Positions 42,438 to 59,086 are shown, counted from the stretch's first letter. The stretch: DNA of 64,000 nt from Dichetophora obliterata (GCA_963920525.1 OY986435.1:261332962-261396961); one strand, 5' to 3'. Notes: generated from the letters alone by a model not told the origin. Translations and numbers: made by a program.

Positions 42438-43303
42438 CAGTAGTTTGGTTCTGTAACTTTTCTCACCGAAGTTCTCACCAGATTTTCTCACTTTGACGTT
42501 ACTGTGACGTCATTCTCACTTGCACTATCTCTGTAATAAAATGAGAAAAATCGGTGACTCGTCTCGTTTGTTTCAATTCCATTTTCAAAGGAACTCTATG
42601 GACAAAGTGTTTCTGTAAACTAAAATATGTCACTCGAATCGATTGCAGTTCTCACTATGTTTCAACTTGGTGAAAAAATTGTTGCTTGCTTATGCAGCAA
42701 TAATATTGAATGAAGTTTTGGAAATATATCTATGTTAAAAATGCTTCTACAGGTTACAAGGTATCAACTTAAATTTTTTTATGTATATTATAAATTTATT
42801 TTTAAAACCATATTATATTTACTACAATGTATAAATAATTGAATATATAAACTAAAGTATTTCATAAATGAAATTGTCATTGCAATAAGAAACCGCATTA
42901 AAAGAATACTCGGATTGCAATTTGTGGATAATGTTTGTGTATTTAATGTCAACATCACCAAGTGTTAAAGTGTTTAATATCAAAACAAGAAACTCTCAGC
43001 ATAAATAATATAAACGTGTATATCCACCATTTTTATAAATTAAGCACTTATAATATTTATATTTGTTTTTTATTTATTGTTTATAAAAGAACCTCATAAG
43101 ATTTCACACAAAGTTGTCTGTCACTTGTTGCAATTTCATATATTCCCTTTCGCTTGTGCATCTTTTTCATCACGGACCACTATTTACTCGCTTATAAGTT
43201 ACAGAAACACTAGTTTTCGATAAAAGTCAGTATTTCGGAATGAAACACTGTGACGTCAGAAAAAGTGACTATTTGTCGCAATAGTTACAGAACCGAGCTA
43301 CTG
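42438..43303 (+). mobile_element. MITE 1 of a directly repeated pair
   Basis: Ends: CAGTAGTTTGGTTCTGTAAC at left and, inverted, CAGTAGCTCGGTTCTGTAAC at right. The length is 866 bp. Each subterminal zone has the palindrome TGACGTCA (42505-42512, 43251-43258). Interior strings shared with MITE 2 include TTTTTCATCACGGACC. No ORF; target duplication unclear. Confidence 0.65.
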
Positions 43304-43328
43304 AAGCGTTTTTTTCGCAAATGGTCTG

Positions 43329-44221
43329 CTGTAGCTCGTTCTTGTAACTCGTACCGATCGCAGTTACCGATCCATGTTACCGATTTGACGTCACTCTGAC
43401 GTAATACTTACCTACACTGTTTGTTTAATTATCTGAATCGATTTCAGTTCTATTCGTTTGTTCCAAATCGATAAGTTGTCACATGTTCCAATTTCACTTC
43501 AATAGAATCTTTAAAAAAAGTGTTTGTGTAAGAAAAGTGAATCGATAAAACTTCATGTTTTTCTCACTCACTCTGCGGCAAGTGAGAATTCTACCGATCT
43601 GTATAAATGACAGTAATGTTGGGTATATATTAAATAACAAGTACTCGCAATTAATATTCTAAAATGGGAACTTTCGCTTAAGTTACATTTTTTTCATTGT
43701 AATACTCTGATTATAAAACTGTTTTTGTTTTAGAACGTTTAAACTTTCAAGGTTATGCGATTTAAAAAGAATGTCCATCTACATAAAAGAAGGAAATTTA
43801 AGAAACAAAATATTTGTTAGAGCAATGCAAAACAACCCGATTGCAAATATTTGCTAAGTTTATATTACACATCACTTATTGTCAAATTATTTACATTCAT
43901 AACAGTTGATTATTTCCGCAAACATTATAACACATATAAATAATCAAATAATCACTTATTAATAACAAGACCATCACCTCTTTATTATAAAATTTTAGCG
44001 CACATAAAATAAAATAAATGCAAGTAGACAGCTGCTTGCCATTTGACTCAATTTCGCAACGTTTCTTCTCGATTTGTGTTCTTTTTCATCACGGACCGAA
44101 TTTTTACCGATTTCAACGTACACAAACATTAGTTGTCACGAAATCGTTAACTAGGGATCGATAACGCGTGACGTCACACAAATCGGTAACTTGTCGATTT
44201 TGTTACAGGAACGAGCTACAG
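43329..44221 (+). mobile_element. MITE 2 of a directly repeated pair
   Basis: Ends: CTGTAGCTCGTTCTTGTAAC at left and, inverted, CTGTAGCTCGTTCCTGTAAC at right. The length is 893 bp. It also carries TGACGTCA near each end (43386-43393, 44169-44176). It has the same internal order as MITE 1 and starts only 25 bp after it. Confidence 0.65.
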
Positions 44222-44589
44222 ACTAATTGTAGTAAATAAATTTTTTTTAAGTTTTTTCATTTCTTGATGTTATCGGCCTTTTGTTGCAAATTTTATAATT
44301 GTAATAGTTCTTGGACGCATAAAAATTAAACACATGTTTTTTTTATTAGTTGACAAAATATTAGTTGACGAATGTAATTCTTTTAAACATGCACCTTTTT
44401 GTTTAGTGTTGCTGGTCCTGATGATGTCTAATAATTTTTGTCGAAATATCGATCAACAAGAAAATATTTAAAAATTTAAACTAGTGTCTAATTTTTATAC
44501 AGCCAAGCCTATTACAATTATAAAAGTTTTTCATTCCCTTAGAACAATAAAAACAATAATAAAAATGTATATTTTGTAAAAGATTAGTG

Positions 44590-44840
44590 CTATAGTGCCC
44601 TCTGGTGATCAAGATGGATCAAAATAAAAATTCCTAAAAGAGTCACTGTGTCCAAAAACTCCTTAATACAACTTTTAATGATAATCGTGTAAGCATTTTA
44701 GGATTTATTGACAGTTTTAGAAAAGAATTGTACTAAAGCACCCTCTGATGTTCAAATTTTTATGTCAATCCTAAAAGAAATTAAAGAGATTTTTTCAGTC
44801 TAGTAAAGGATTTTTACTAAAACTCCCTCTGGTGTTTTTT
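44590..44840. repeat. Three degenerate copies with CCCTCTGGTG cores
   Basis: GTGCCCTCTGGTGATC (44595-44610), GCACCCTCTGATGTTC (44738-44753) and AACTCCCTCTGGTGTT (44821-44836) are in the same orientation. The last two are preceded by TACTAAA. On the other strand the first reads GATCACCAGAGGGCAC, which resembles a CTCF-type site. Confidence 0.45.
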
Positions 44841-45133
44841 TTCTAATTTCTTGCCGGAAAAAGTTTCTTTAGGAGGAGACGAACACAACGACAAAACGCC
44901 AGTTCACATCGGATGATCCGTTCTCGAGTTATGTGCGTTCATACGTAGGGGAGAACGGGATGAAGCATGGGGTAACCCGGTGCAGTCAAAATATCATTAG
45001 AAACGTCAGCACTTTGGAAAAAGTGAGTAGTGAATACAATAGGGCCTAAAAGATGCGCCGTATTGGGTTGAGTAACCTCAATCCATTCAGTGGTGTGTTT
45101 GCACTAGAGCTCTGTTGACCATTTATTACTATA
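44841..45133. other. Intergenic DNA, no gene seen
   Basis: This is a relatively GC-richer stretch (about 44870-45130) without a long frame. It may be old repeat sequence. Confidence 0.3.
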
Positions 45134-45502
45134 GGCCCAACCAAAATAGACGAAGCGAGACGATAGCATTTTGACGAACGTCTGCACTCGTTACGGATGT
45201 TTACGAATTTAGCCCACAATGACACGATTTGCTCAACTCGTCTGAAACAGCTGATCAGTAGGCAATCGAGTATTATTTATTTATGTATATTGTGCATTTT
45301 GTAATATTTAATAAAGATTTGTGAAAAATTAGTGAAATAATGGCGAACTTGAAACAAATTGATGAAAATAAAATAAAAACGCACTCTGCACAGTTGTTGT
45401 TGACGAGTTGCTACGCTAGCTGTTCGGTTCTTACGGAATAATACGTCTTGTCAAACTGTTTCGTTTAGTTTCGTTCAGTTACGTTTGCTCATTTTGGGTA
45501 AA

Positions 45503-45972
45503 GGCCCAGTTATAATAGACGTAACGTAATGTAGTGAAATGTCACTGCAGCAGTGTGTTCTGTCACTTAATGTTTCAATCAATACTTTTCTTATACAAGT
45601 GATTATAATAGAAGTAACGTTAAGTAACGGGACGTAAAGATCCGTTGGATTTCGATTTCTACGTTGCTTTTCATTACGTCTGTTCAAAGAACAACTAAAC
45701 ATTGAGGTTAGATTCGATTATTGCGCTATTTTATATTGTTGAACTTCGCTTTTTGTTGAGTTTTCGTTATTAATGTGATAGTTTTATGTATCCACAGCTA
45801 TGGATGACGAAGATTTAATTGTATTTGTACAGGAACGTGCAATTATTTACGACAAACAACTGCCTGGCTACTGCCTATTATAATTGCTACAACGTTTTCT
45901 TACATTACGTCCCGTCACGATGACAGTTGACAACATAACGTTACTTTACATTACGTCTGTTATAACTGGGCC
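45503..45972. mobile_element. 470-bp TTAA-type MITE
   Basis: Ends: GGCCCAGTTATAATAGACGT and, inverted, GGCCCAGTTATAACAGACGT, both continuing AACGTAAT or AATGTAA. The right flank is TTAA and the left flank TAAA. The interior repeats AACGT/GTAACG-type strings. No ORF. Confidence 0.6.
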
Positions 45973-45976
45973 TTAA

Positions 45977-46881
45977 AGCTCGTATGATACTTCATTGTTT
46001 TGTCCAATTTCAAAATCTGAAAACAAGTGGCGCGTGAGCTAGACAGATATATATTGTTGGAAAAGGATGAAAACATGCATCGTGCCACTTTTTTACATCT
46101 CCGCAACGTGACTATTTTATCTCTCTATTCTTCTTGGCTGCGGAAGAAAGAGCTCAAGCTAGTTTTTGACACTTAATATTTGATCGAAACTGATCAAAAC
46201 TTAGACCCCTTTTACATTGATCAAGACTTGAAATCAAGTTTTTTTGACGTTCTCTTTTGAACTTGACGAAAGCTTTCACATTGGTCAAGACTTGAATTCA
46301 AGTTCTTGTCTTCTTTCCTTCTTTTCTAAAAATAAAACGAGATAGGTAGCAAGCAAATGAATTATAGTTTATAGCAATTTGCAAACTGAATTTTATTTTT
46401 TTACCACGATGGAAGTTAACAAAACGTTTTTGCTTAAAAATTTAATGCAAAATTAAGTTATATTAAATGCAAAAAAATTTTAATGCAACCGAAGTCTAAC
46501 AAACTCACATTGATATGCGAAAAATAAAATAAAAAGCACGGTCAACAACGCGAAAATAACAAAAGGAATACGAAAAATTGCCGGTACAGCTTCAAGTTTC
46601 TTTTTCCCTTCCGTTGCTTCCGATGTGCGGCAAATTGCCTACAAACTCTGAAACTTGACTTCAAGTCTTGACCAATATAAAAGGGGTCTTAGCGACGAAC
46701 GAATTGAGAGAAACGTGAAAAACAATGCATTGAAAATGCTGTCCGTCGCACATTTTTTTGTCCAATTCGTATTATATGCGTATACACTCACACTTCTTGA
46801 ATTTTAGCTTAAGCTCTATTTTAACTGCTCTAGTTTCATTTTCAATGAATAAAAATTGGACAAAACAATGAGCCTACGGGC
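45977..46881. mobile_element. TTAA-flanked inverted-repeat element
   Basis: CATTGTTTTGTCCAATTT occurs near both ends, inverted (about 45994 and 46870), preceded by AGCTCGTA or GCCCGTAGG. TTAA is present at 45973-45976 and 46882-46885. It contains the 485-bp MITE at 46204-46688. Confidence 0.5.
46204..46688. mobile_element. 485-bp MITE with TTA duplication
   Basis: Ends GACCCCTTTTACATTGATCA and, inverted, GACCCCTTTTATATTGGTCA both continue AGACTTGAA(A/G)TCAAGTTT; an additional internal copy lies at about 46271-46305. TTA flanks both sides (46201-46203, 46689-46691), as in PIF/Harbinger elements. Confidence 0.65.
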
Positions 46882-47249
46882 TTAACAACATTAATATGTA
46901 TTTAACCGAACACTTACGTTTTTACTCGTTACGGAGCAAAACGTCTATTTTGGTTAGGCTTTAAGTCAAAAACTAGAGCCTCATTTTGGATTTTCTATCA
47001 CTGCGGTCCGTCTGCTATAGACATGGGTAACGCTGCGTTGTGTTGCATTATTGAGTGGAAGAACTTAAATGCGCTACTGCGCTGTTTCACTTGTTTTAAA
47101 AAAAGGTGACGCAATAGCGCAGTAATATGCAGTAATAACACGCATATAGAAAAATTTAAAAATATTTATTCAGCGAGCTAAAATTTCACAAGTTGTACGA
47201 CGCCTTAAACAAAGCGATAGAATGTTCGAATCAAACATTAGGGGTATTC

Positions 47250-47326
47250 ACGATTCATTGCACTTGCCTGTGAAAAACTGTCCATTTTCACAACATAAAC
47301 TTAGTTACTGATCAAGGATGGGTATT
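47250..47326. repeat. Solo MITE end joined to a second dispersed repeat
   Basis: GGGGTATTCACGATTCATTG and CACTTGCCTGTG match one end of the MITE at 4942-5210. It runs straight into AAAAACTGTCCATTTTCACA and ACATAAACTTAGTTACTGAT, which recurs in the same orientation at 49279-49325. Confidence 0.5.
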
Positions 47327-50273
47327 CGATAATATACGAGTTTGCAGATCAACAATTTAATTTCCAATAAATACCAGGTATATCAAACAAACTATTATAC
47401 GTAAACAGACCATTTAGGATGGTTATCAGAAATGCGCTTAATTCAGTTTGATTAATGATTTCGCATGCTTAGCATACGACCAAGCATAGATATAAATATG
47501 AAATATGAAAAAGAAATATTCCATCCTACAAAACTACTACTATCAAATTATGAGTAGAGCGTAACCAATATAATTTTAGCTCGTATGCATGTTATTTTAA
47601 ATTAAATATGATATTATAAATGAGCCTTGCTTAGTCATTTCGATAGAAAGTTAATTCCGCTTTTCGTAAATTTGTTAAAAAAAAATCAGTTAGTATCTGT
47701 TGGATAACTAACATGTTTGTACCTGACCGAAGAGAAGAATTACAACATATATTGTTACTTAAAATAATTTATTTTTTATTTTTAGAAGGAAATCCTTGAA
47801 TAAAAACATAGTTGAACTGTTAAAAAACTATTTAAAACAATAGCAAATCAAGTTTAGCGTGCTTGCAGACAGACTTCTTGATGTAAATATCAATGAGTTT
47901 AAGATTCATCGATTGCGATGATTGAACATTAACATTGCTTTTATCGAACATTAACTGCGTTTGATTTTACAATTTATCATAGTTTACCACAATGATTCGA
48001 ACTAACAGCTGGGTTTTAAGTTACTAGACTCTTTATAAGATTTATAGAACCATATTAAAAGGTGATGGGTGTCATACAGGTTATGCTAACAAGTTACGAA
48101 AAAAAACTAAGCAATCAAATATTGATGAAGTAGCCGGTGAATGAGGGGGAACGATAAACTGGGCCATTACCTTTTGGATTATAAAATTTTGATCTGAAAT
48201 CTTAAACACTTAATCTGTGTAGAGTGATCATTAAAATGATTTATATTTGGACATGAGTGTCGCAAAGCCTTTCTGGTTGTTGTCTCCATGGAGAAGCAAT
48301 ACGAAACATACGCTGAGAACTGAAGACAATAGCGATGAGCAGATAAAACTTCATTAAGCTTGAGCCCATTACTTCAACTTGTTAAAAAGAATATATTAAA
48401 AAATGTGGATTTGCTTTTGGTGCAGAGAGATAGCTTTTGAGAATCGCATGTGGGCATATGCATGAGATACACTGCTAAAATGCACCAATATTGTTAACTT
48501 ACTCTATAACTTTGCGTATAAGCGCAATTTTATGCGCAATTAAAAACTGCTTTTCTCACATAACTTAAATACGCTTCGCAAATTCTAAGGAATTTATATT
48601 ACAAAGTAAAGTTAAAAAAAAATATTTTATTCTTTCCTACATCTATGGGCAGGAACATCAATAATTCGTTAGTGTTGACATCATTATTTGTTGTGTACGC
48701 TTAGTTTTGTGAAGCAAGAATTGAATTATCAAATAATGCAACTAGAATGAAACAAACGCCAATCAAATTAAAAATTTATAGTTTACTTGTGTGGTAGCAA
48801 AAGTTCCATACATAAGTTCCAATTTCAAAAATTTTATATGTAAGTAAAAAATTCAAATATTTACTTGATTTTCAGGAGAAAAACTAAAGACTTAAGACAC
48901 AAACTTGTCTTATAAGTATAACTTGTATTTCTTTAATGAACGTTTTTTTAAGTTCAAAAGGTAGTTAGCTGGTCGTTTGACCAACAGAAGTGAAATGTAT
49001 GTCAAATGAAAGATCTCGATAAGTACACAATCTAATATTAAGGGAGAACTTGTAGCTGAGTCACCGGAGAACCGGGATACAAAATTTTTTAATTTTTTTG
49101 AATATTTGGTAATTATTCGAAGGTGATGATTCATACGTTTTTTATTTTAAAAAATTCTGTACGTAGATCACCCACTTTTTTGTATAGGAATATATACTAG
49201 AGGGGAGGAGCAGATGAGTATTAGAAGGGAGGAATGGTCGGTGGATTATAAAGACGGCGAAGGGAAAGAGCGAAAAGGTAAAAAACTGTCCATTTCCACA
49301 ACATAAACTTAGTTTCTGATAAAGGATGGTTAGAGTAAATGGTGAGAGGAAAAGAGGGAAGAAGGTTGTTTGGACAAAAGATTTGCTGAAGGCTGAGAGA
49401 AGAGGAAGATAGAAAATAGAAGCCTGTAGGCATGCCAATCAAGTCGAAGTAGAGACGGATATGGAAAATGCGTGTAAGGAAGGAGAAAGGTGGAAAAGTG
49501 TTTGGTAACGAGGGTATGTATGGGTGGCGGGTGACAAAGACCAAATCAGTAGAAATGCAATAATGCATCATAACTGCACTGTTTGACAAGCAGAAGAACA
49601 TTTGGGTGATGCGCTGACATTGTTTCTGTAATATGGTACTTAGGTTAGGGAAGACTTGAGCCATTCTTTGCTCCAGCTCAGAATTTGTTAGTCATTATTA
49701 GAGTTCATTAATTAGGAATCTTGCACTTAAAAATCGTTAAAATATGCGCTTATAACATGCACTTAAAACTCGAAGAGATGCGCTAAAACAGGTAAAATAT
49801 GCAATTAAAAATATTTTTCTTATATTTTATTATCTGTACAAAAATAAATATTGCATGCATGGCCATAGGCAGGATGAAAATTTTTTTACCATATCTTTTA
49901 TTCATGTATTTTACGTGACAATGAAAATAGTTCAAAATTAATGTATGCTGTCGTATTATCTGATGTTTCTATATATAATCGAGCTCAATGGGAAAAAGAT
50001 TTTCAACTAATCAAACAAACGCTAGCCATGAGATCAAATAAAGCTAAATATTTTTAATTCCGGCTCCATTCTTTTTAAAACATGTTATCGATTAAAAATT
50101 TACAAAAACTCAAACTAAGGAAAACTCAACCAAATAATACAAAAAATTAAAGTAAAGTAAAAAAACGATAGTTAAGGTGCAAAAAACAAACTAAGACGCT
50201 GACAGAGTTAGCGCTGACTGATAACCATATGGCAGCTCTGGTCAACTTGAAATGTCACTCTGACTGTAGTTTA
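47327..50273. other. AT-rich intergenic DNA
   Basis: No supported gene. The minus frames at 49142-49664 have no recognisable domain and lie in a purine-rich plus strand, so I do not call them. The direct repeat of 47284-47326 is at 49279-49325. Confidence 0.4.
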
Positions 50274-50625
50274 AAATGAACAGTTTGCTACGATTGTTTC
50301 AGGTATTTTAAATTTTTAACTCTTTTTGTGTGATCCGATGTAGTGTTGAAAAAACTGAAGTGGAAAAAATGTTTAAGCAGTTCGATGTTGGCAATTCTCA
50401 GAATTATTCGGCTACTACCGGTACTGCAACATCCAGTACAAACGGTATTAAAAACAGACTATTTTCGTTTTTATACAAAAATTAATAATAAGACATAAAT
50501 GTTCATATTTCAATGTAGGTAAACTTTCAACTTATGAAAAGACACAAAAAACTCCGAGCCACGTTTCTGAATATTCGGGCGAAGAATTTAGTGGAATAAT
50601 CAGTTTTTCCAAATCTGATCAAAAT
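50274..50625 (+). CDS. Putative 5' exons of an unidentified gene
   Basis: Signals: ATG at about 50277 (MNSLLRLFQ) followed by CAG|GTATTT, a possible donor; an acceptor GATGTAG before about 50345; a frame reading VEKTEVEKMFKQFDVGNSQN then YSATTGTATSSTNG up to about 50443; a possible donor there (ACG|GTATTA); an acceptor TCAATGTAG at 50519; and a continuing frame KLSTYEKTQKTPSHVSEYSG, EEFSGIIS. The phase across the second intron fits; the first junction does not keep frame, so translation might start at the ATG of MFKQFDVG with exon 1 as leader. The product is unknown. It would continue toward or across the (ATT)n tract. Confidence 0.35.
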
Positions 50626-50794
50626 ATCAAAATATTCAGTTTTTTTTTACATTTGACCTTCATTTGAACATAATTTTAAAAATTTTTTTAAATTTTTTGC
50701 GATTAACTTTTCTTTAAAGATAACTTTTTCGTAAAGATAACTTAACCATTTCCACTTTTAGATGCATAGTCATTATTATTGACGAATGATTTGG

Positions 50795-55418
<4,624 letters not shown>

Positions 55419-56212
55419 CTTAATATTTTGAGTTTAAAGGGGTATTTGAGAGTATTACTCAGAAACTGTCATGATTCTCAGAATAACTCAGAAAAATTGT
55501 GAAATTGTTATGATTCTTTCACTACACCATTACTTTTTATGCAGACAAAATTACAAAAATCCAAAATGAAGAAAAATAAAAAACAAAAAAATCTTTAGTT
55601 TTATGATAGTTTGGCTTGATTTTTCGATCGTATAAATGGTTCTTAAATTTTTATTGTACGATAGAAACTTTAAATCAACTCTACATTTATGTATTACATT
55701 TGAAAGAACATTAAAAAATAAATTTTTGGTTTTGAATATTTTTTCAACAACAAATATTTTTACCTAAGTTTTTTGCGAAATCAAGAAATTCATTAAGGTT
55801 TTTTGTTGGAAAATTATAAAAATTGCAAGGGAAACAAAAATGAACAAGATTGAAACACAATTGGACGGATAATTAATCAAAATTTTTAAAAAAAAAATCA
55901 ATACAATCCTTTTTAATATGGCCAAGTTATTCACTTTCAAAGCCAGCACTTTCATTTTTGATTGATTTTTTTCTATTTAAAAAAAAAATATTAGTGCGAC
56001 ACACTTTTTGTGTGCTTTAGGCACCAAAGTTTTTGTGATGTCAATTTCTTTGAAATTTTAAGCAGCTTGCATGTTCCTATAGAAAATGAAAATTTTCTAA
56101 TAAAAGACATCTAGCCCAAGAATGTTACTTACCACAAAGGCTTACAATTACCAAATGGAAATAATATAACACCTCAGAAAGTTATTAAACATACACCAAG
56201 GAAGTTTTTAAC
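55419..56212. other. AT-rich DNA right of the microsatellite
   Basis: No gene found. The small minus frame at 55764-55955 is lysine/isoleucine-rich and not convincing. Confidence 0.4.
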
Positions 56213-56490
56213 ATGGAAAAGGGGGACGTGGCATCTCCTATACAGCCGAAATATTTGATATTGAATGGCTTTGGAATTATAGGTCGCACTGCTTCGGAAT
56301 TTGGTATTCGAACACAATTTACACGTGCCGTTTCACTGATAATATTTTATGGGCTTTGGCAAAGTGGGCGTGTCCCCTCCCATACAACCGAAATTTGCGA
56401 TACTGAATAATTTGGAGTTTGGAATTCGGTATTCGGCCACAATTTACACGGGCTTTGGACAAGGGGTCGTGGCATCTACGCGCCGAGTTT
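56213..56490. repeat. Degenerate ~140-bp tandem repeat with GGGCGTG
   Basis: Blocks of the form (G)GGCGTGxCxxC, CATACAACCGAAAT, TTGGTATTCG(A/G) and ACAATTTACACG recur twice, with a partial third. A related line (GTGGGCGTGGCAGCCCCATA) is at 60429-60448. Likely a dispersed element fragment. Confidence 0.45.
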
Positions 56491-56648
56491 CAACTAGTTA
56501 TATTATAAAATAAAATATGATTTATTATTATTCATTACTATCACTGAGTCCCATCGTAGTACAATATCGTAGAAACTACGAACAAGGCATCACTGAGTTC
56601 ATTCGTAGCGCCATTCGTAAGATTTTTGAAGTAATTTGTTACGACTAG

Positions 56649-58328
56649 GACTTTCAATCCCGGGATCAAAACCAATTTCTAGTCCCGGAATCCCGGGATT
56701 ACTAACCCTAAATCTCGGGATTTTATTCACAAGAAAGTATAAACATTTTCAGCAACTACAAATGCATCTGCAATGTAAGCGATGGTTTTTTTATGTTATC
56801 TTTTAGTTTGTTTTGGTTGTTATCTTCATGGACTCTGCTTACAAGGCTGTACAACTTTCATGGAATTTTGAAATTGGCAATAATTTTATTACTGTACTAT
56901 AGTTTTATTACTAATGTCCAAGTCTACAGAATCGTAGATTTTTCAAAGACCTGGAAGATTTAGCGAGCACACCACTGCTAGACATCTGGAGGTTCATAAA
57001 AAGCACAGTCTGGTTTGAGGAATAATAGAAATAATTATGGTTATTATGGTACTACGATGAAAATAAAAAAAGGGATTTGCAATGGACCTATAGGCCCCGC
57101 GGAAGCGCCGGTAACGGTGCACAATCCTATTTACCTAACCTAACCTTTATTACTATACTATAGTTCTTACTATAAAAGGAATATATTATTTACATCATAC
57201 TTTTTACCAACAGCTAACTAATTTATTTGAATAAGAAGTTTTTCTTTTAGTTTTTTAAAAATATCAATTTATGTTGTTTGTATTGTTTAACTTATTTATG
57301 TTTATATTTTTATGTTTATAATTAAGTGAAATGTTATTTGGTATTTTTAAATATTTTTGGTTTTCATTCTTATGGGGGAATAAACACCCAGAAGCCGAAA
57401 ATAAAGGTAATGTGTGTGAACTTTTTCAAGGAAACCTAAGGGATATTTTTAAATAAGGGTTTTTGCACTTAAGATTATACACATTCAAGATTATGTTTAA
57501 TTTTAAGATTAATTTTATGTTAATATTAAGGTAGATATGCAACGAAAAAATACTAAATACGATAAGTACTAGATTATTATGTATAGAATAAGCCTGCAAA
57601 AAAAAATCAAAACGATCGGTTTACTGAGTTTCGAGAAATTTTGCTCAACGACTTTGTAAACATGGTTTCGAGAAAAACGCGTTTGAAAATTTTAAAGCTA
57701 ATAAATCTCTCTCAAAGCTCTCGAAGGCAGTTCACTAACTAGGCTATAACTTTTTATTTTCTGAGATATCAACTTGAAGTTTTAACCACATATTCTTAAA
57801 CTTGAAGCTTTCCGGGTGCATAATCCCCCTTAAATAAATGTTTAACTTTTCTAAAATATAAAAAATCATAACTTTTTTTATTAAACAAACTTATTATAAG
57901 CTTAGTTTATATATTTTAAAATTTAGAAAATATCTTTAATAAGGGACAGTAAAGATTATGATTTTTATTAAAAAAAATCTTCATACCATAATCGTTACTT
58001 TTTAATATAGTTTTTTTTTTGATCTGGTTCAATTATAAAATTTACAAGTTTCCCATAAAAATACAAAAAGGAATTTCAGAACTCGCCTTTTTTGCACAGT
58101 TATTGTTGAATTTTTCCCCTTATATTCTTCTATGTGTATTAGAACTGTTATGTAACCCTTGTCTGCGTTAGTAATTATGATTTCGGCTTTTTGCTGTCCT
58201 ATAAACTTTCATATGCTTTTGAATATTTTAAGTATGAATAAGAACTGAAAAATTCCGATATCCCGGTGTCATGAATTTCAAATCCCGAAATCCCGGGATT
58301 CACCAAAACCCTGCGGGATTGAAAGCCC
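56649..58328. mobile_element. TIR element with TCCCGGGAT-rich ends
   Basis: The left end GGACTTTCAATCCCGGGATC and the right end, inverted, GGGCTTTCAATCCCGCAGGG are followed by repeated (T)CCCGGGAT-type strings on both sides. The style resembles hAT-type MITEs with subterminal repeats. A GC-rich island at 57090-57145, ending CCTAACCTAACC, looks like the 3' end of a different retroelement inserted within. Confidence 0.5.
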
Positions 58329-59086
58329 ATTACATACATATGTCGTCGTTTGAGAAATTTAATGTCGTATGTGAAAATTTCCACATTTGAGATTATTGAG
58401 AAGAAGGGGCTATAATTCAAAATCTAGCCGCGCAATATTTTTCAGAATTCCAGGCCTATTTGCAGACACATTTGACAATATATTACGAAATTTTTGTGGA
58501 CTTACCACTATTTTTTTTAGAATTTAAAGCCATTTTTTCTCAAAAATCTCAAAAGTGCAAATTTTCACAAACGACATTTTTTTTTCAAGCGATGATGTAG
58601 GTCTGATAACTCTTTATCGTATATTCAGTATAAAAAACATATTTTAATATTGGGAAATTTTTGTATTCTAATTTGAAAAGTTGAAAACTTGGGGGCTCAA
58701 TGGTAATTAATGCGTTTTCTTTTTAGCATTTTAGGAAAAAGGAGACCTCGCATTATTTACTTAACTAAACAAAGAATATAAACAATTTAATTAAATTTAA
58801 AAATATGTATTTCAGGCATGATACGAGAACGATTTTTAACCCATCTTTAAAATATATTGGATTTACTTATGTGTACAAGCGTGTGTCAACCGGTTTAGTG
58901 TGTGTGTTTACAAAATTTGTTCTAAAAATCTCAGAAAATATAATACTTATATAATATCATAAAATAATAAGTTTTTAATAAGTATTAATTTTTTCGTCAC
59001 GGTGGACTTTTCTGTGGAAATGCCTTTATTGATTTTCTTCCTAAGCTTATGAACTTATTTGGTGCACTCACAATTTACACAAATAA
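58329..59086. other. AT-rich intergenic DNA, nothing identified
   Basis: No convincing ORF or repeat was found. Confidence 0.4.

Larger units (their letters stand above)
45134..46960. mobile_element. Outer TIR element containing three nested ones
   Basis: The left end GGCCCAACCAAAATAGACG and the right end, inverted, (A)GCCTAACCAAAATAGACG both continue to a shared ACTCGTTACGGA. The right flank is TTAA (46961-46964) and the left flank TATA. Inside lie elements at 45503-45972, 45977-46881 and 46204-46688. Confidence 0.5.

Noticed and set aside
44870..45130. Possible RNA gene in the GC-richer stretch
   Set aside because: No tRNA-like arm structure, promoter boxes or known RNA motif could be found.
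49142..49664. 147-codon and 98-codon minus frames
   Set aside because: Low complexity from a purine-rich opposite strand, no recognisable domain or splice context.
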